This document shows positions 1-8,171 of a stretch of DNA of 64,000 nt, piece after piece. The stretch is from Halorubrum hochsteinianum (GTDB lineage: Archaea; Halobacteriota; Halobacteria; Halobacteriales; Haloferacaceae): NCBI RefSeq assembly GCF_023702125.1, contig NZ_CP098415.1, forward strand, positions 1,860,001 to 1,924,000. Direction: 5' to 3'. The stretch's first letter is position 1; every line of letters begins with the position of its first letter. The position numbers and the translations under genes were made by a program. The notes under the pieces were generated by a model. That model worked only from the letters and a program-made list of their open reading frames with translations. It had not been told where the DNA came from and made no database searches.

Positions 1-541
1 TCGCGCGCGTCTCGCCGCGCGTCGCGGAGTTGACGTTCACCCGGCCGTCGCCGCGCTGCCAGTCGTACAGGCGGTCGCGCTCGGCGTCCGCGAGCCGGGA
101 GGGCTCCGCGTCCTCGTCGCCGGCGTCGCCGCCGTAGACGAACCGCAAGGGGAGGTGCTGGACGAGACCGAACCGCTCGACGACCTGCTCCGGCGAGCCG
201 ACGCCGAGGCCGAGCTCGTCGGCGGGGACGAACACGTCGACGCCCGCGTCGAGGGTGAAGCCCACGTCGTCCCACGATTCGAGGGTACCGACGTACTCCT
301 CGCCCGCTTCGAGACCGCCGTCGTGGGCGACGACCTCGCCCCACGTCTCCGCGAGGACGTTGCGCGCGACCGTGGCGTCCTCGCCCGTCACGTCCACCTG
401 AACGAAGTCGTCGTCGCGGACGCCCACCTGCCAGTCGACGTCGAGGTCGCCGACGTCGTTGGCCACCAGCGAGTTCATGCCGTCGAGCGCGCGGTCGCGG
501 GCGTCGCCCTCGACGTAGCACTTGGTTGCGAGGACGACCAT
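1..541 (-). CDS. DUF2110 family protein (partial, runs off the window)
   Basis: The reading frame opens at an ATG whose last-strand base is 541 and stays open to base 1, so the C-terminus lies outside the window. The translation begins MVVLATKCYVEGDARD and continues as a typical acidic haloarchaeal protein of alternating strands and helices. The start overlaps the stop of tfe (TGATG), so the two are translationally coupled. From memory of archaeal gene order, the DUF2110 family commonly follows tfe; no molecular function is established. Family assignment rests on context and overall appearance, not on a search. Confidence 0.75.
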   Translation of the reverse strand, partial: MVVLATKCYVEGDARDRALDGMNSLVANDVGDLDVDWQVGVRDDDFVQVDVTGEDATVARNVLAETWGEVVAHDGGLEAGEEYVGTLESWDDVGFTLDAGVDVFVPADELGLGVGSPEQVVERFGLVQHLPLRFVYGGDAGDEDAEPSRLADAERDRLYDWQRGDGRVNVNSATRGETRA

Positions 542-1065
542 CAGCCGGTCACGTCCACGTTGAGTTCGTCGCGGAGCTTCCCGATCCGCTCGTCCATCGC
601 GTCGCGGAGCCGGTCGTTGTCCATCGCGTCGAGCGGCGAGCCGCACTCGGGGCACTCGAAGCCGAAGTCCATCGCCTCGCCGAACTCGAAGCGGATGGAA
701 CACACCTCACAGAGGTAGAACTCGTGGGTGCGCTCGTACTCCTCGCGCTCTTCGAGGGCGTCGAGCAGCCGGTACATCTCCTCTTGGAGGTTCTCCGGGA
801 TGTTGTCGTAGTGGAACGTCCACAGGTACGTGAGCCACCCGGAGTCCTCGTCGCGGACGCGGCGGTACGTCGCCAGGTCGTTCTCGTACAGGATGAACAG
901 CGCGCGCCGCACGTCGTTGAGCTCCAAGCCCAGCTCCTCGGCCAACTCCTCGTCGGTGACCTCGCCGTCCGGCGGCGCGGCCGCGACCGGCATCCCCGTC
1001 GGCCCCACCAGCTCGTGGAGGTACTTCTGGATGACGGGGTCGTTCAGTAGATCCTCAAAAGCCAT
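541..1065 (-). CDS. tfe: Transcription factor E (TFE, TFIIE-alpha homologue)
   Basis: A 174-residue protein that assists TATA-box-dependent initiation and open-complex formation by the archaeal RNA polymerase. Residues 1-90 form the extended winged helix (EELGLELNDVRRALFILYE is the recognition part) and residues 115-145 a zinc ribbon with four cysteines, C119, C122, C138 and C141. Length and domain order match archaeal TFE. The start is the ATG at 1065; the frame extends upstream without a better start. It overlaps the DUF2110 gene by a TGATG junction, so the pair is probably one transcript. Confidence 0.95.
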   Translation of the reverse strand: MAFEDLLNDPVIQKYLHELVGPTGMPVAAAPPDGEVTDEELAEELGLELNDVRRALFILYENDLATYRRVRDEDSGWLTYLWTFHYDNIPENLQEEMYRLLDALEEREEYERTHEFYLCEVCSIRFEFGEAMDFGFECPECGSPLDAMDNDRLRDAMDERIGKLRDELNVDVTG

Positions 1066-1284
1066 TACGGAAATCTGGTGGCGGAAACCGGTTAAAAGCT
1101 CCGAAAGGCGCGGTCGCGGCCGCCACGACGCGCCGGGCGATCCGGTGCCCGGAATCGCGTTCCCGGCCGCCGGCGATCGCTCCGCGCTCGCGGACCGCCG
1201 CCGCTCGCTCCGCGCTCCCAAGCCGCCGGCGACCGACCCGCGGGTTCGGCAGAGCTTTACCGTCCGTGGCTCACACTCGCTGGT

Positions 1285-2250
1285 ATGACCGACTCGGTCG
1301 ACGGCGGCGGGCGTCGCGCGCTCGGTGCTGTCGCGCTCCTCGCGGTCCCCGCCGTCTTGGCGGCGGTCGCGCTCGTCCCGCTCGCCGCGCTGCTCGGTCC
1401 GGGCGGGATCGGAGTCCTCCCGGTCGGCGGGCTCGGCGGGCTGCTCGCGGCCGTCGTCGTCGGGCCCCCCGGCTCCGCGCTCCTCGGGCCGGTCCTCGTC
1501 GACCGCCGGATCGCGCGGCTCCCCGAGGCCGATCTCGACGACCGCCGCGCCGGCTTCGTCGCCGACCGCGTCGAGCGGCTCGCGGCCGACGTCGGCGTCG
1601 ACGCCCCCGAGGTGACCGCGGTCCGCGCCGACGCCGCGAACGTCGCCGTCGCGGACGGCCACCGCGGCTCCCGGCTGGTCGTCTCGACGCGGCTGCTCGG
1701 GCTCCCAGAGGCCGACCGCGACGCCGCGCTGCGTCACGCCCTCGTCAGGCTCCGGACCAAACAAGCCATGCTCACGACCGCGACGCTGCCGGCGCTGGCG
1801 GCGGTCGAGACCGCGGCGCTGCTCGCGACGCTCCTCGTCGGCCGCCGCGGGGACCGCACCGCCGCCGACCGGCGCGTCAACCGGATCCACGGGTACGAGC
1901 CGGACCGCGAGCGCGTCCCGTCGTGGGCCTACGTGATCGCCGGTGTCCTGCTCTGGCTGGCGCTACTCCCGGCGTGGATCCCCGCGACCGTCGGCGACCG
2001 GCTCTCCGTCGCCGGCGGGCGCAGCGCCGCGGACGCGCTCGTCGCCCGGAGCGGGACCGAGGAGCGCGAGGGGCTCGGGAACGCGGTCGCGTTCGCCAGC
2101 GACGCCGCTGGCGCGAGCGACTGGCCGCCGCTTTTGGACCGCCTCTCGCTCGTCTCGATGGCCGACGCGGAGACGGGTCGCGTCCGCGGGACGAGCCGGC
2201 AGGAGGCGCGGACGCGGCTCGCTCGGCTCCGGTCGAAGCGCGCGCTGTAG
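1285..2250 (+). CDS. M48-like membrane protein lacking the protease active site
   Basis: A 321-residue membrane protein with hydrophobic segments at about 13-35, 41-70, 165-185 and 215-235. The layout is that of HtpX-type M48 metalloproteases: two N-terminal membrane helices, a soluble part, the zinc motif, two more helices and a C-terminal part. At residues 151-155, where HExxH should stand, the sequence is HALVR, and the downstream RExxAD-like segment reads GGRSAADALVARSG, losing the third ligand. The fold seems preserved while catalysis is lost. It is a single gene between tfe and the kinase gene. What I see is the motif loss; the pseudoprotease role is inference. Confidence 0.7.
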   Translation: MTDSVDGGGRRALGAVALLAVPAVLAAVALVPLAALLGPGGIGVLPVGGLGGLLAAVVVGPPGSALLGPVLVDRRIARLPEADLDDRRAGFVADRVERLAADVGVDAPEVTAVRADAANVAVADGHRGSRLVVSTRLLGLPEADRDAALRHALVRLRTKQAMLTTATLPALAAVETAALLATLLVGRRGDRTAADRRVNRIHGYEPDRERVPSWAYVIAGVLLWLALLPAWIPATVGDRLSVAGGRSAADALVARSGTEEREGLGNAVAFASDAAGASDWPPLLDRLSLVSMADAETGRVRGTSRQEARTRLARLRSKRAL

Positions 2251-2288
2251 GCCGCCGTCGCCCCGCGCTCCGCTCGCCGGTGCCCGGA

Positions 2289-3749
2289 TCAGGGGTATGC
2301 CGGGACCTCCAGCCGAACGGTCGTCCCGTCGTCGCCCGTGTCGACGTCGAACTCGCCGCCCGCCCGTCCGACGACCCAGTACATGAGCCAGATGCCGAGC
2401 CGGTCGGCGTGGGTCAGCGACGTCTCGCCAACCTCCAGCACCCGCATCTCGTGGTCCGGGATCCCCGGGCCGTCGTCCGCGACCTCGACGGCGATCCAGC
2501 CGTCGGAGCGCCGTTCGACGCGCACGTGAACGGAGGGGTTCGCCGCGTCGTTGTGTTTCACCGCGTTCTCGACCGCCTCCTCGATCGCCACCGTCAGGCC
2601 GACGACCGTCACGTGGATCGGGTCGCCGTCCGGCAGCGACAGCGTCACCGTCGCGTCCGAGTAGCGGCGCTTCGTCCGGTCCCGCAGGTCAACCAGCCGC
2701 TCGGCGAGGTCGATCGGAGCGTCCAGTTCGGTCCCGTCGAGCGTCTCGTTGATCTTGCGGACCGCGGCCGCGATCCCCATCAGGTCCTCGGCCGTCTCCG
2801 AGATCACTTCCAGCGACTCCCGCTGGGACTCGTCGCCGATCTCGCCGCGCAGGAGGTCCGCGTACCCCTCGATCAGGTTCATCTTGTTCCGCAGGTTGTG
2901 TTTGAGCACCCGCGTCATCACCTCCAGGCGGCGCTCCCGGATCTTCCGGTCGGTGATGTCGGTCTGGAAGCCGACGTAGTGGGCGACCTCTCCCCCGTCG
3001 TCGCGGATCGGCGATATCGTCACCTGATTCCAGAACTTCTGGCCGTTCGCCCGGTAGTTGAGAATGTCGACGGACACCGGGCGCTCCTCGGCTATCGCCT
3101 CGCGGATCGCCGCCCGCGGCTCCGCACTCGTGTCTTCCCGTTGAAGGAACCGGCAGTCCTCGCCGAGCTTCTCCTCGCCGTGGCCGGTTGTCTCCTCGAA
3201 CCCGCCGTTGAGGTAGACGAGCGGGTTGTCGTCGCCGTCGGTCGCCTCCGCGAGGGTGATACCGACCGGCGACTCGTCCATCGCCCGCTCCTTGAGCCGG
3301 AGTTCGTCGACGGTCTCGGAGAGCCGGACCGATGTCGACCGGCGTTCGACTAAGTTCTCGACCCGCGAGACGAGCCCCCGGCGGCTCGTCGGCAGTTCGA
3401 TCACGTCGTCGACGCGGTCCCACGCGCGCTCCTTCGCCGCCGATCGCGTGTCCCCGCTCGCCAGCAGCGCGAACGGGAGGAAGGCCGGGTCCGCGCGCTC
3501 CCGCCGCGGCTCGATGCGCTCGCGGACGCGCTCGAACCCCGCCTCGTCGAGGACGCAGCAGTCGAACGCCTCGTCGATCGCCGCCGCCTCGGTGGCCGTG
3601 TCGACCGCGTACCGGTCGCTCAGGGCGTCGACGAGCAGCTCGCGGTCGCGCCGTCGGTGTACCAACAGCAGCACGCGAACGCCGTCGTTGGGCTCGGGCG
3701 GCGCTGTGGACTGCGCCCCTCCGAAGATGTCATCCGAATTCGAGCCCAT
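2289..3749 (-). CDS. LOV-domain sensor histidine kinase
   Basis: A 486-residue cytoplasmic kinase, counted from the ATG at 3749; an upstream ATG at 3773 is possible. Residues about 20-130 look like a degenerate receiver-type domain. Residues about 155-270 form a PAS domain with the LOV signature: GEDCRFLQ with the flavin-adduct cysteine C199, then N231, N241 and Q262 in the ILNYR, FWNQ and VGFQ positions. The kinase part has the H-box VLKHNLRNKMN (H284), N-box EEAVENAVKHN, G1 DDGPGIP and a G2-like stretch. No membrane helix is seen. It diverges from the KaiC-like gene, 146 bp away. A blue-light or redox sensing role follows from the LOV residues; partner unknown. Confidence 0.88.
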   Translation of the reverse strand: MGSNSDDIFGGAQSTAPPEPNDGVRVLLLVHRRRDRELLVDALSDRYAVDTATEAAAIDEAFDCCVLDEAGFERVRERIEPRRERADPAFLPFALLASGDTRSAAKERAWDRVDDVIELPTSRRGLVSRVENLVERRSTSVRLSETVDELRLKERAMDESPVGITLAEATDGDDNPLVYLNGGFEETTGHGEEKLGEDCRFLQREDTSAEPRAAIREAIAEERPVSVDILNYRANGQKFWNQVTISPIRDDGGEVAHYVGFQTDITDRKIRERRLEVMTRVLKHNLRNKMNLIEGYADLLRGEIGDESQRESLEVISETAEDLMGIAAAVRKINETLDGTELDAPIDLAERLVDLRDRTKRRYSDATVTLSLPDGDPIHVTVVGLTVAIEEAVENAVKHNDAANPSVHVRVERRSDGWIAVEVADDGPGIPDHEMRVLEVGETSLTHADRLGIWLMYWVVGRAGGEFDVDTGDDGTTVRLEVPAYP

Positions 3750-3895
3750 CTCTGTTAGAATTACGACCCACATCCACTAAGAGGTACGGAAAATTCGAGT
3801 CGACGGCCGCGACCATCGACGGCGAGGCTCGCCGCCGACGATCCTCCCCCGGCCGCCACACACGCTTATGCCCGGTCGCCGAGTACGCAGCGAAC

Positions 3896-5383
3896 ATGAC
3901 TCAGTCGTCACCCACTCGGCTCTCGACCGGTATCTCCGGCCTCGACGAGGTCCTGTCCGGGGGACTCATCCGAGAGCGAAGTTACATGATCCGCGGACAG
4001 GCGGGGAGCGGGAAGACGATCCTCAGCCTCCACTTCCTCGCCGCCGGGGCCGAGCGCGGCGAGACCGCCCTGTTCATCAACCTCGAAGAGGACGTGGGCG
4101 ACCTGAAGGCGAACGCCGAGGCGCTCGGGTTCGACACCGACGCGATCGAGTTCCTCGATCTGAGTCCCGGCGCGGACGTGTTCACCGACGACCGGTCCTA
4201 CGAGGTGTTCGCGCCCGAGGAGGTCGAACGGGAGCCGATCACGGAGCGGATCGTCGAGGGCGTGACCGCGGTCGACCCCGACCGCGTCGTCGTCGACCCG
4301 CTGACGCAGCTCCGGTTTCTCATGTCCGACGACTACCAGTTCCGCAAGCAGGTCGTCGGCTTCATGCGCTTCCTGAAAGACCGGGACGCGACGGTGCTGT
4401 TCACGGTCCAGGACACCGAGGCGCTGCCGACGGACGACCTCGAGTTCGTCACTGACGGTACGATCCGACTGGACAGGGCGGGGTACGGCAAGACGATCGC
4501 CGTTCCGAAGTTCCGCGGATCGTCGACCCGGAGCGGGGAACACGCCTATCGGGTCACCGACGCGGGCGTCGAGGTCTACCCCGCCTTACAGCCCGGCGAA
4601 CACGAGGCCGAGTTCGACTTCGAGCAGATCTCCTCGGGCGTCCCCGAGGTCGACGCGCTGCTCAACGGCGGGATCGAACGCGGCACCGTCAGCATCGTGA
4701 GCGGGCCGACGGGCGTCGGCAAGACCACTCTCTCCACGCAGTTCATGCGGGAGGCCGCCGAACACGGCGAGCGCTCCGTCATCTACCTGTTCGAAGAGAG
4801 CGAGGAGACGTTCCTCAGCCGGTCGCGGGCGATCGGCGTCCCGGTCGACGAGATGATCGAACAGGGGACCCTGCAGGTGACGGAGGTGGAGGCGTTGGAG
4901 CGGTCGCCACAGGAGTTCGCGCGGATGGTCCGGGAGGAGGTCGAATCGCGGGACGCGAAGATCGTGATGGTCGACGGCATCGCCGGGTACCGGCTGACGC
5001 TCCGCGGCACCGACGGAACGATGCTCCAGCAGATGCACGCGCTGGGCCGGTACCTCAAGAACATGGGGGTGACGACGATCCTCGTCGACGAGACGCGCAA
5101 CATCACGGGGGAGTTCCGGGCGACGATGGAGAACATCAGCTACCTCGCGGACAACATCATCTTCCTGCGCCACCTCGAACTGGACGGCGAACTCCGGAAG
5201 GCGATCGGCGTGTTGAAAAAGCGGACGAGCGACTTCGAGCGGACGATCCGCGAGTTTCGGATCACCGACCGGGGGATCGAGGTCGGCGAGCCGATGTCCG
5301 AGCTACGGGGCATCCTGAGCGGGACGCCGGAGGCGGTCGACGGCAGTCGAGGGTCGCCGCGACGCGACGACGACGAGCGCTGA
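3896..5383 (+). CDS. Two-domain KaiC-like RecA-superfamily ATPase
   Basis: A 495-residue protein with two tandem KaiC/RecA domains. The first has Walker A GQAGSGKT (34-41) and the catalytic glutamate pair in LEED (64-65); the second has GPTGVGKT near 270 and FEES near 299. The cyanobacterial KaiC phosphosite pair (Ser-Thr) aligns with Ser415-Tyr416 in NISYLAD, so only the serine is kept. The C-terminus has the IREFxITDRGIEV segment typical of KaiC CII. The start is the ATG at 3896 in front of MTQSSPTRLSTG. No KaiA or KaiB homologue is present here. It lies divergent to the LOV kinase, which suggests shared signalling by inference. Confidence 0.9.
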   Translation: MTQSSPTRLSTGISGLDEVLSGGLIRERSYMIRGQAGSGKTILSLHFLAAGAERGETALFINLEEDVGDLKANAEALGFDTDAIEFLDLSPGADVFTDDRSYEVFAPEEVEREPITERIVEGVTAVDPDRVVVDPLTQLRFLMSDDYQFRKQVVGFMRFLKDRDATVLFTVQDTEALPTDDLEFVTDGTIRLDRAGYGKTIAVPKFRGSSTRSGEHAYRVTDAGVEVYPALQPGEHEAEFDFEQISSGVPEVDALLNGGIERGTVSIVSGPTGVGKTTLSTQFMREAAEHGERSVIYLFEESEETFLSRSRAIGVPVDEMIEQGTLQVTEVEALERSPQEFARMVREEVESRDAKIVMVDGIAGYRLTLRGTDGTMLQQMHALGRYLKNMGVTTILVDETRNITGEFRATMENISYLADNIIFLRHLELDGELRKAIGVLKKRTSDFERTIREFRITDRGIEVGEPMSELRGILSGTPEAVDGSRGSPRRDDDER

Positions 5384-5405
5384 GCGACCCTCCCGTCGCC
5401 TCGGA

Positions 5406-6056
5406 TCAGTTCCCCGCGTCCGTCGTCTCGTCGCCCCTGCCGCCAGCGCCCTCATCGTCCGCGCCCCCGCCGTCCGCGCCCTCACCGTCCGCGTCGATGA
5501 CGGTTTTCCCGGTCGCCTCGGGGACGACTCGGCGGTCGGCGTCCGCCCACTCGCGGTCCAGTTCGGTCCCGTCGAACAACCGGTCGAGGAACACCGCGAG
5601 CCCGGCGACCTCGGAGTGCGGCTGGTTCGTCACGCCCACGTTGAAGTCGGCGCGCTCGTACAGCGCCCACGGCACCTTCTCGCCGCCGACGACGACGAGG
5701 ACGTCGCGGGGCGCGGGCGGCGACCCGCCCGCGGTCGCGTCGTCGAGGCCGGCCGCCTCGCGGACCTCTCCCTCCACGTCCTGGACGCGCTCGCCGTACA
5801 TCGTGAGGTGAACGACGACCCCGTCGAAATCGCGGACGATCGCCTTCTGGTCGTCGCGCAGTTCGACGGCGAAGGGGCCGCCGAACCGGTCGGTGATGTC
5901 GCGGACGGTCTCCGCCGACTGACCGGCGTTGTCGGGGAAGATCACCCGGTCCGCGCCGAGCGCCCGCGCCGTGAGCCCCACGTGCGTCGTCATGCGGTCG
6001 TCGCGCCCCGGCCGGTGGCCGTACCGGAGGACGACGACCTCGCGCGCGTCGTTCAT
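5406..6056 (-). CDS. trm56: tRNA (cytidine(56)-2'-O)-methyltransferase
   Basis: A 216-residue SPOUT-class enzyme that 2'-O-methylates C56 in the T-loop of archaeal tRNA. The N-terminus carries the family signature VLRYGHRPGRDDRMTTHVGL, and the SAM-binding knot is visible in VVGGEKVPWALYERADFNVGVTNQPHSEV. The last 30 residues are a low-complexity Gly/Asp/Glu tail (GADGGGADDEGAGG) not needed for the fold. It is convergent with the KaiC-like gene, 22 bp from its stop, and divergent from purC. Confidence 0.92.
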   Translation of the reverse strand: MNDAREVVVLRYGHRPGRDDRMTTHVGLTARALGADRVIFPDNAGQSAETVRDITDRFGGPFAVELRDDQKAIVRDFDGVVVHLTMYGERVQDVEGEVREAAGLDDATAGGSPPAPRDVLVVVGGEKVPWALYERADFNVGVTNQPHSEVAGLAVFLDRLFDGTELDREWADADRRVVPEATGKTVIDADGEGADGGGADDEGAGGRGDETTDAGN

Positions 6057-6224
6057 GCCACGCGATGAGAGACCGACCCGGGTGTCGCTTTCGATGCGAC
6101 CGCGCGGTCGAGCCTCACCGCGGCGTCCGGTCTGATCCGCATCTGTGGATCAATTCCGAGACACGATCGTTGAGGTGACCACGTAACTGGAAGTTTCATG
6201 TGGGAGGCGGTCGCGGTGTGACCC

Positions 6225-7310
6225 ATGACGAGCGTCAAGGAGTTCCGCGTCGACGAGCCGGCGACCGCCGACGGACTCGGCCGGGGGCGGTTCGTCTTCA
6301 CGGACGCCTACTCCGTGTTCGACTGGGGGCAGATGCCCGACGCGGTCCCGAACAAGGGCGCGAGCCTCTGCGCGATGGGCGCGTTCAACTTCGAACTGCT
6401 GGAACGCGAGGGGATCCCGACCCACTACCGGGGGGTCACCGATCCCGGCGCGGGGGAGAGCGCCGGCGGCGACGACGGGAGCGACGCGCCGGCGGCCGTC
6501 CCGCTCGACGAGGCGAGCGCCCCGCCGACCGAGATGGCCATCGACCTGACGCAGGTGCCGGACCTGCCGTACGACGGGCCCCACGCGGGCTACGACTACG
6601 ACGCCTTCCACGCCGCGGGCGGCGAGCACTACCTCGTCCCGCTGGAGGTCGTCTTCCGCAACCGGGTCCCGGTCGGCTCCAGTCTGCGGCGTCGCGCGAC
6701 TCCGGCGGAGTTCGGGCTCGGCGACCGCGCCGGCCTCGACCCCGACGAGTGGCCCGACGGGCCGGTCGACCTCCCCGAGCCGGTCGTGGAGTTCTCGACG
6801 AAGTACGAACAGCAGGACCGGTACCTCACGCGGGCGGAGGCCGACGAGATAGCGGGCGCGGCCGACGTCGACGCGCTGGAGTCGCTCGCTCGCGACGTGA
6901 ACCGCGTCGTCACCGAGCGCGCCGACGCGGCGGGGTTCGTCCACGAGGACGGGAAGATCGAGTGCCTCTACGCCGACGGCGAGCTCCGCGTCGCCGACGT
7001 GGTCGGCACCTTCGACGAGAACCGGTTCTCCTACGGCGGCCGCGGCGTCTCGAAGGAGGTCGTCCGCCAGTGGTACAAGGCGAACGACCCCGACTGGGTC
7101 GCGGCCGTGAAGGAGGCGAAGGCGGCGGTCGCGGACCGCGACATCGACGACTGGCGCGAGCTCTGCGAGCCGGACCCCGTCTCCCTCCCGCCCGAAGTCG
7201 TCGACGCGGTCTCGGACCTGTACGCGGCCGGGACGAACGCCTACACCGAGCGCGACTGGTTCGACGCCCCCGATATCGAGGCGGCGCTCGACGCGGTCGA
7301 CGACCTGTAG
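6225..7310 (+). CDS. purC: Phosphoribosylaminoimidazole-succinocarboxamide synthase
   Basis: A 361-residue PurC of the archaeal type, which joins CAIR and aspartate using ATP to give SAICAR in purine synthesis. Recognisable parts are the N-terminal [35 protein letters not shown], the substrate-loop [14 protein letters not shown] and the downstream [17 protein letters not shown]. The stretch [22 protein letters not shown] at about 80-105 is an acidic, low-complexity insert of the kind common in haloarchaeal enzymes. The ATG at 6225 is the natural start. It stands alone, followed by a DUF47 gene 117 bp downstream. Confidence 0.93.
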   Translation: MTSVKEFRVDEPATADGLGRGRFVFTDAYSVFDWGQMPDAVPNKGASLCAMGAFNFELLEREGIPTHYRGVTDPGAGESAGGDDGSDAPAAVPLDEASAPPTEMAIDLTQVPDLPYDGPHAGYDYDAFHAAGGEHYLVPLEVVFRNRVPVGSSLRRRATPAEFGLGDRAGLDPDEWPDGPVDLPEPVVEFSTKYEQQDRYLTRAEADEIAGAADVDALESLARDVNRVVTERADAAGFVHEDGKIECLYADGELRVADVVGTFDENRFSYGGRGVSKEVVRQWYKANDPDWVAAVKEAKAAVADRDIDDWRELCEPDPVSLPPEVVDAVSDLYAAGTNAYTERDWFDAPDIEAALDAVDDL

Positions 7311-7427
7311 CGCCGCCGGGGATCACGGGTGCCGGCGCGGTCGCCGGCGGCCTCCGGACCGCCCCGAACCTCACCATCGATCGGACGCGAGGGAACCTCT
7401 TTATCGGTGACGCGCGTGGATCGAGGC

Positions 7428-8144
7428 ATGTCAACCGAGGCCGACTTCGGGGAGCGGCTAGAGGCGCAGACCGCGGCGTACCTCGACCGGATCGACGACT
7501 GCGTCGCCCTCTTACCGCGGGTCCTCGACGAGTACGCGGCGGACGGGCCGTACCGCGACACGGTCGACGAGATAGCCGCCGTCGAGAGCGAGTGCGACGA
7601 CCTCGTCCGCGACCTCAGGACGCTCATCACGGACGCGGGGCCGGACGACATCGGACTGTTGAACACCCGGATCAACTTCAACGAGTCCGCCCTGCTCGAC
7701 TTCTACAACGAGTTGGACGTGGTCGCGAACCACACCGAACGGATCGCTCAGGAGGTGGCGATGATGCGCCCCGACCCGGGCGTCGACGCCTTCGACGACA
7801 TGCGCGAGATGGCCGCCCGGATCGCCGAGATGGTCGCGGTCCTCGACGACGTGGTCGAGGGGTTCGTCAGGGGGTTGGCGCGCGCCGACGCCACGGAGAC
7901 GCTGACCGAGGGGATCGAGGCGATCCGCGAGTTGGAGAGCGAGTGCGACGACCTCCGCAACGACGCGATAGCGACCGCGTTCGCCGACGAGGCGGTCGAC
8001 CAGCCCCTCGTCTACCGGGAGCTGGCGATCCTGCTGGACGAGCTCGCCAACGCGGCCGAGGACCTCACCGACCGGATCGTCGTGATCGCGAGCAAGGAAC
8101 CGGGCATCGTGGCCGAGTCGGCGTCCGACGCGGACGAGAACTAA
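7428..8144 (+). CDS. DUF47 (PhoU-related) family protein
   Basis: A 238-residue, all-helical acidic protein of the PhoU-like DUF47 family. It shows the characteristic repeated motif IxxxExxCDDLxR twice (AAVESECDDLVRDLRT and RELESECDDLRNDAI), marking the two three-helix bundles, with conserved acidic residues that bind metal in PhoU relatives. Family members are often next to phosphate transporters, but none is here. The start is the ATG at 7428; an upstream TTTATCGG stretch at about 7400 is in TATA-box position. Function in phosphate or metal homeostasis is inference. Confidence 0.85.
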   Translation: MSTEADFGERLEAQTAAYLDRIDDCVALLPRVLDEYAADGPYRDTVDEIAAVESECDDLVRDLRTLITDAGPDDIGLLNTRINFNESALLDFYNELDVVANHTERIAQEVAMMRPDPGVDAFDDMREMAARIAEMVAVLDDVVEGFVRGLARADATETLTEGIEAIRELESECDDLRNDAIATAFADEAVDQPLVYRELAILLDELANAAEDLTDRIVVIASKEPGIVAESASDADEN

Positions 8145-8171
8145 ACGCCTCGGCGCTGCCTCACCGCTCCG

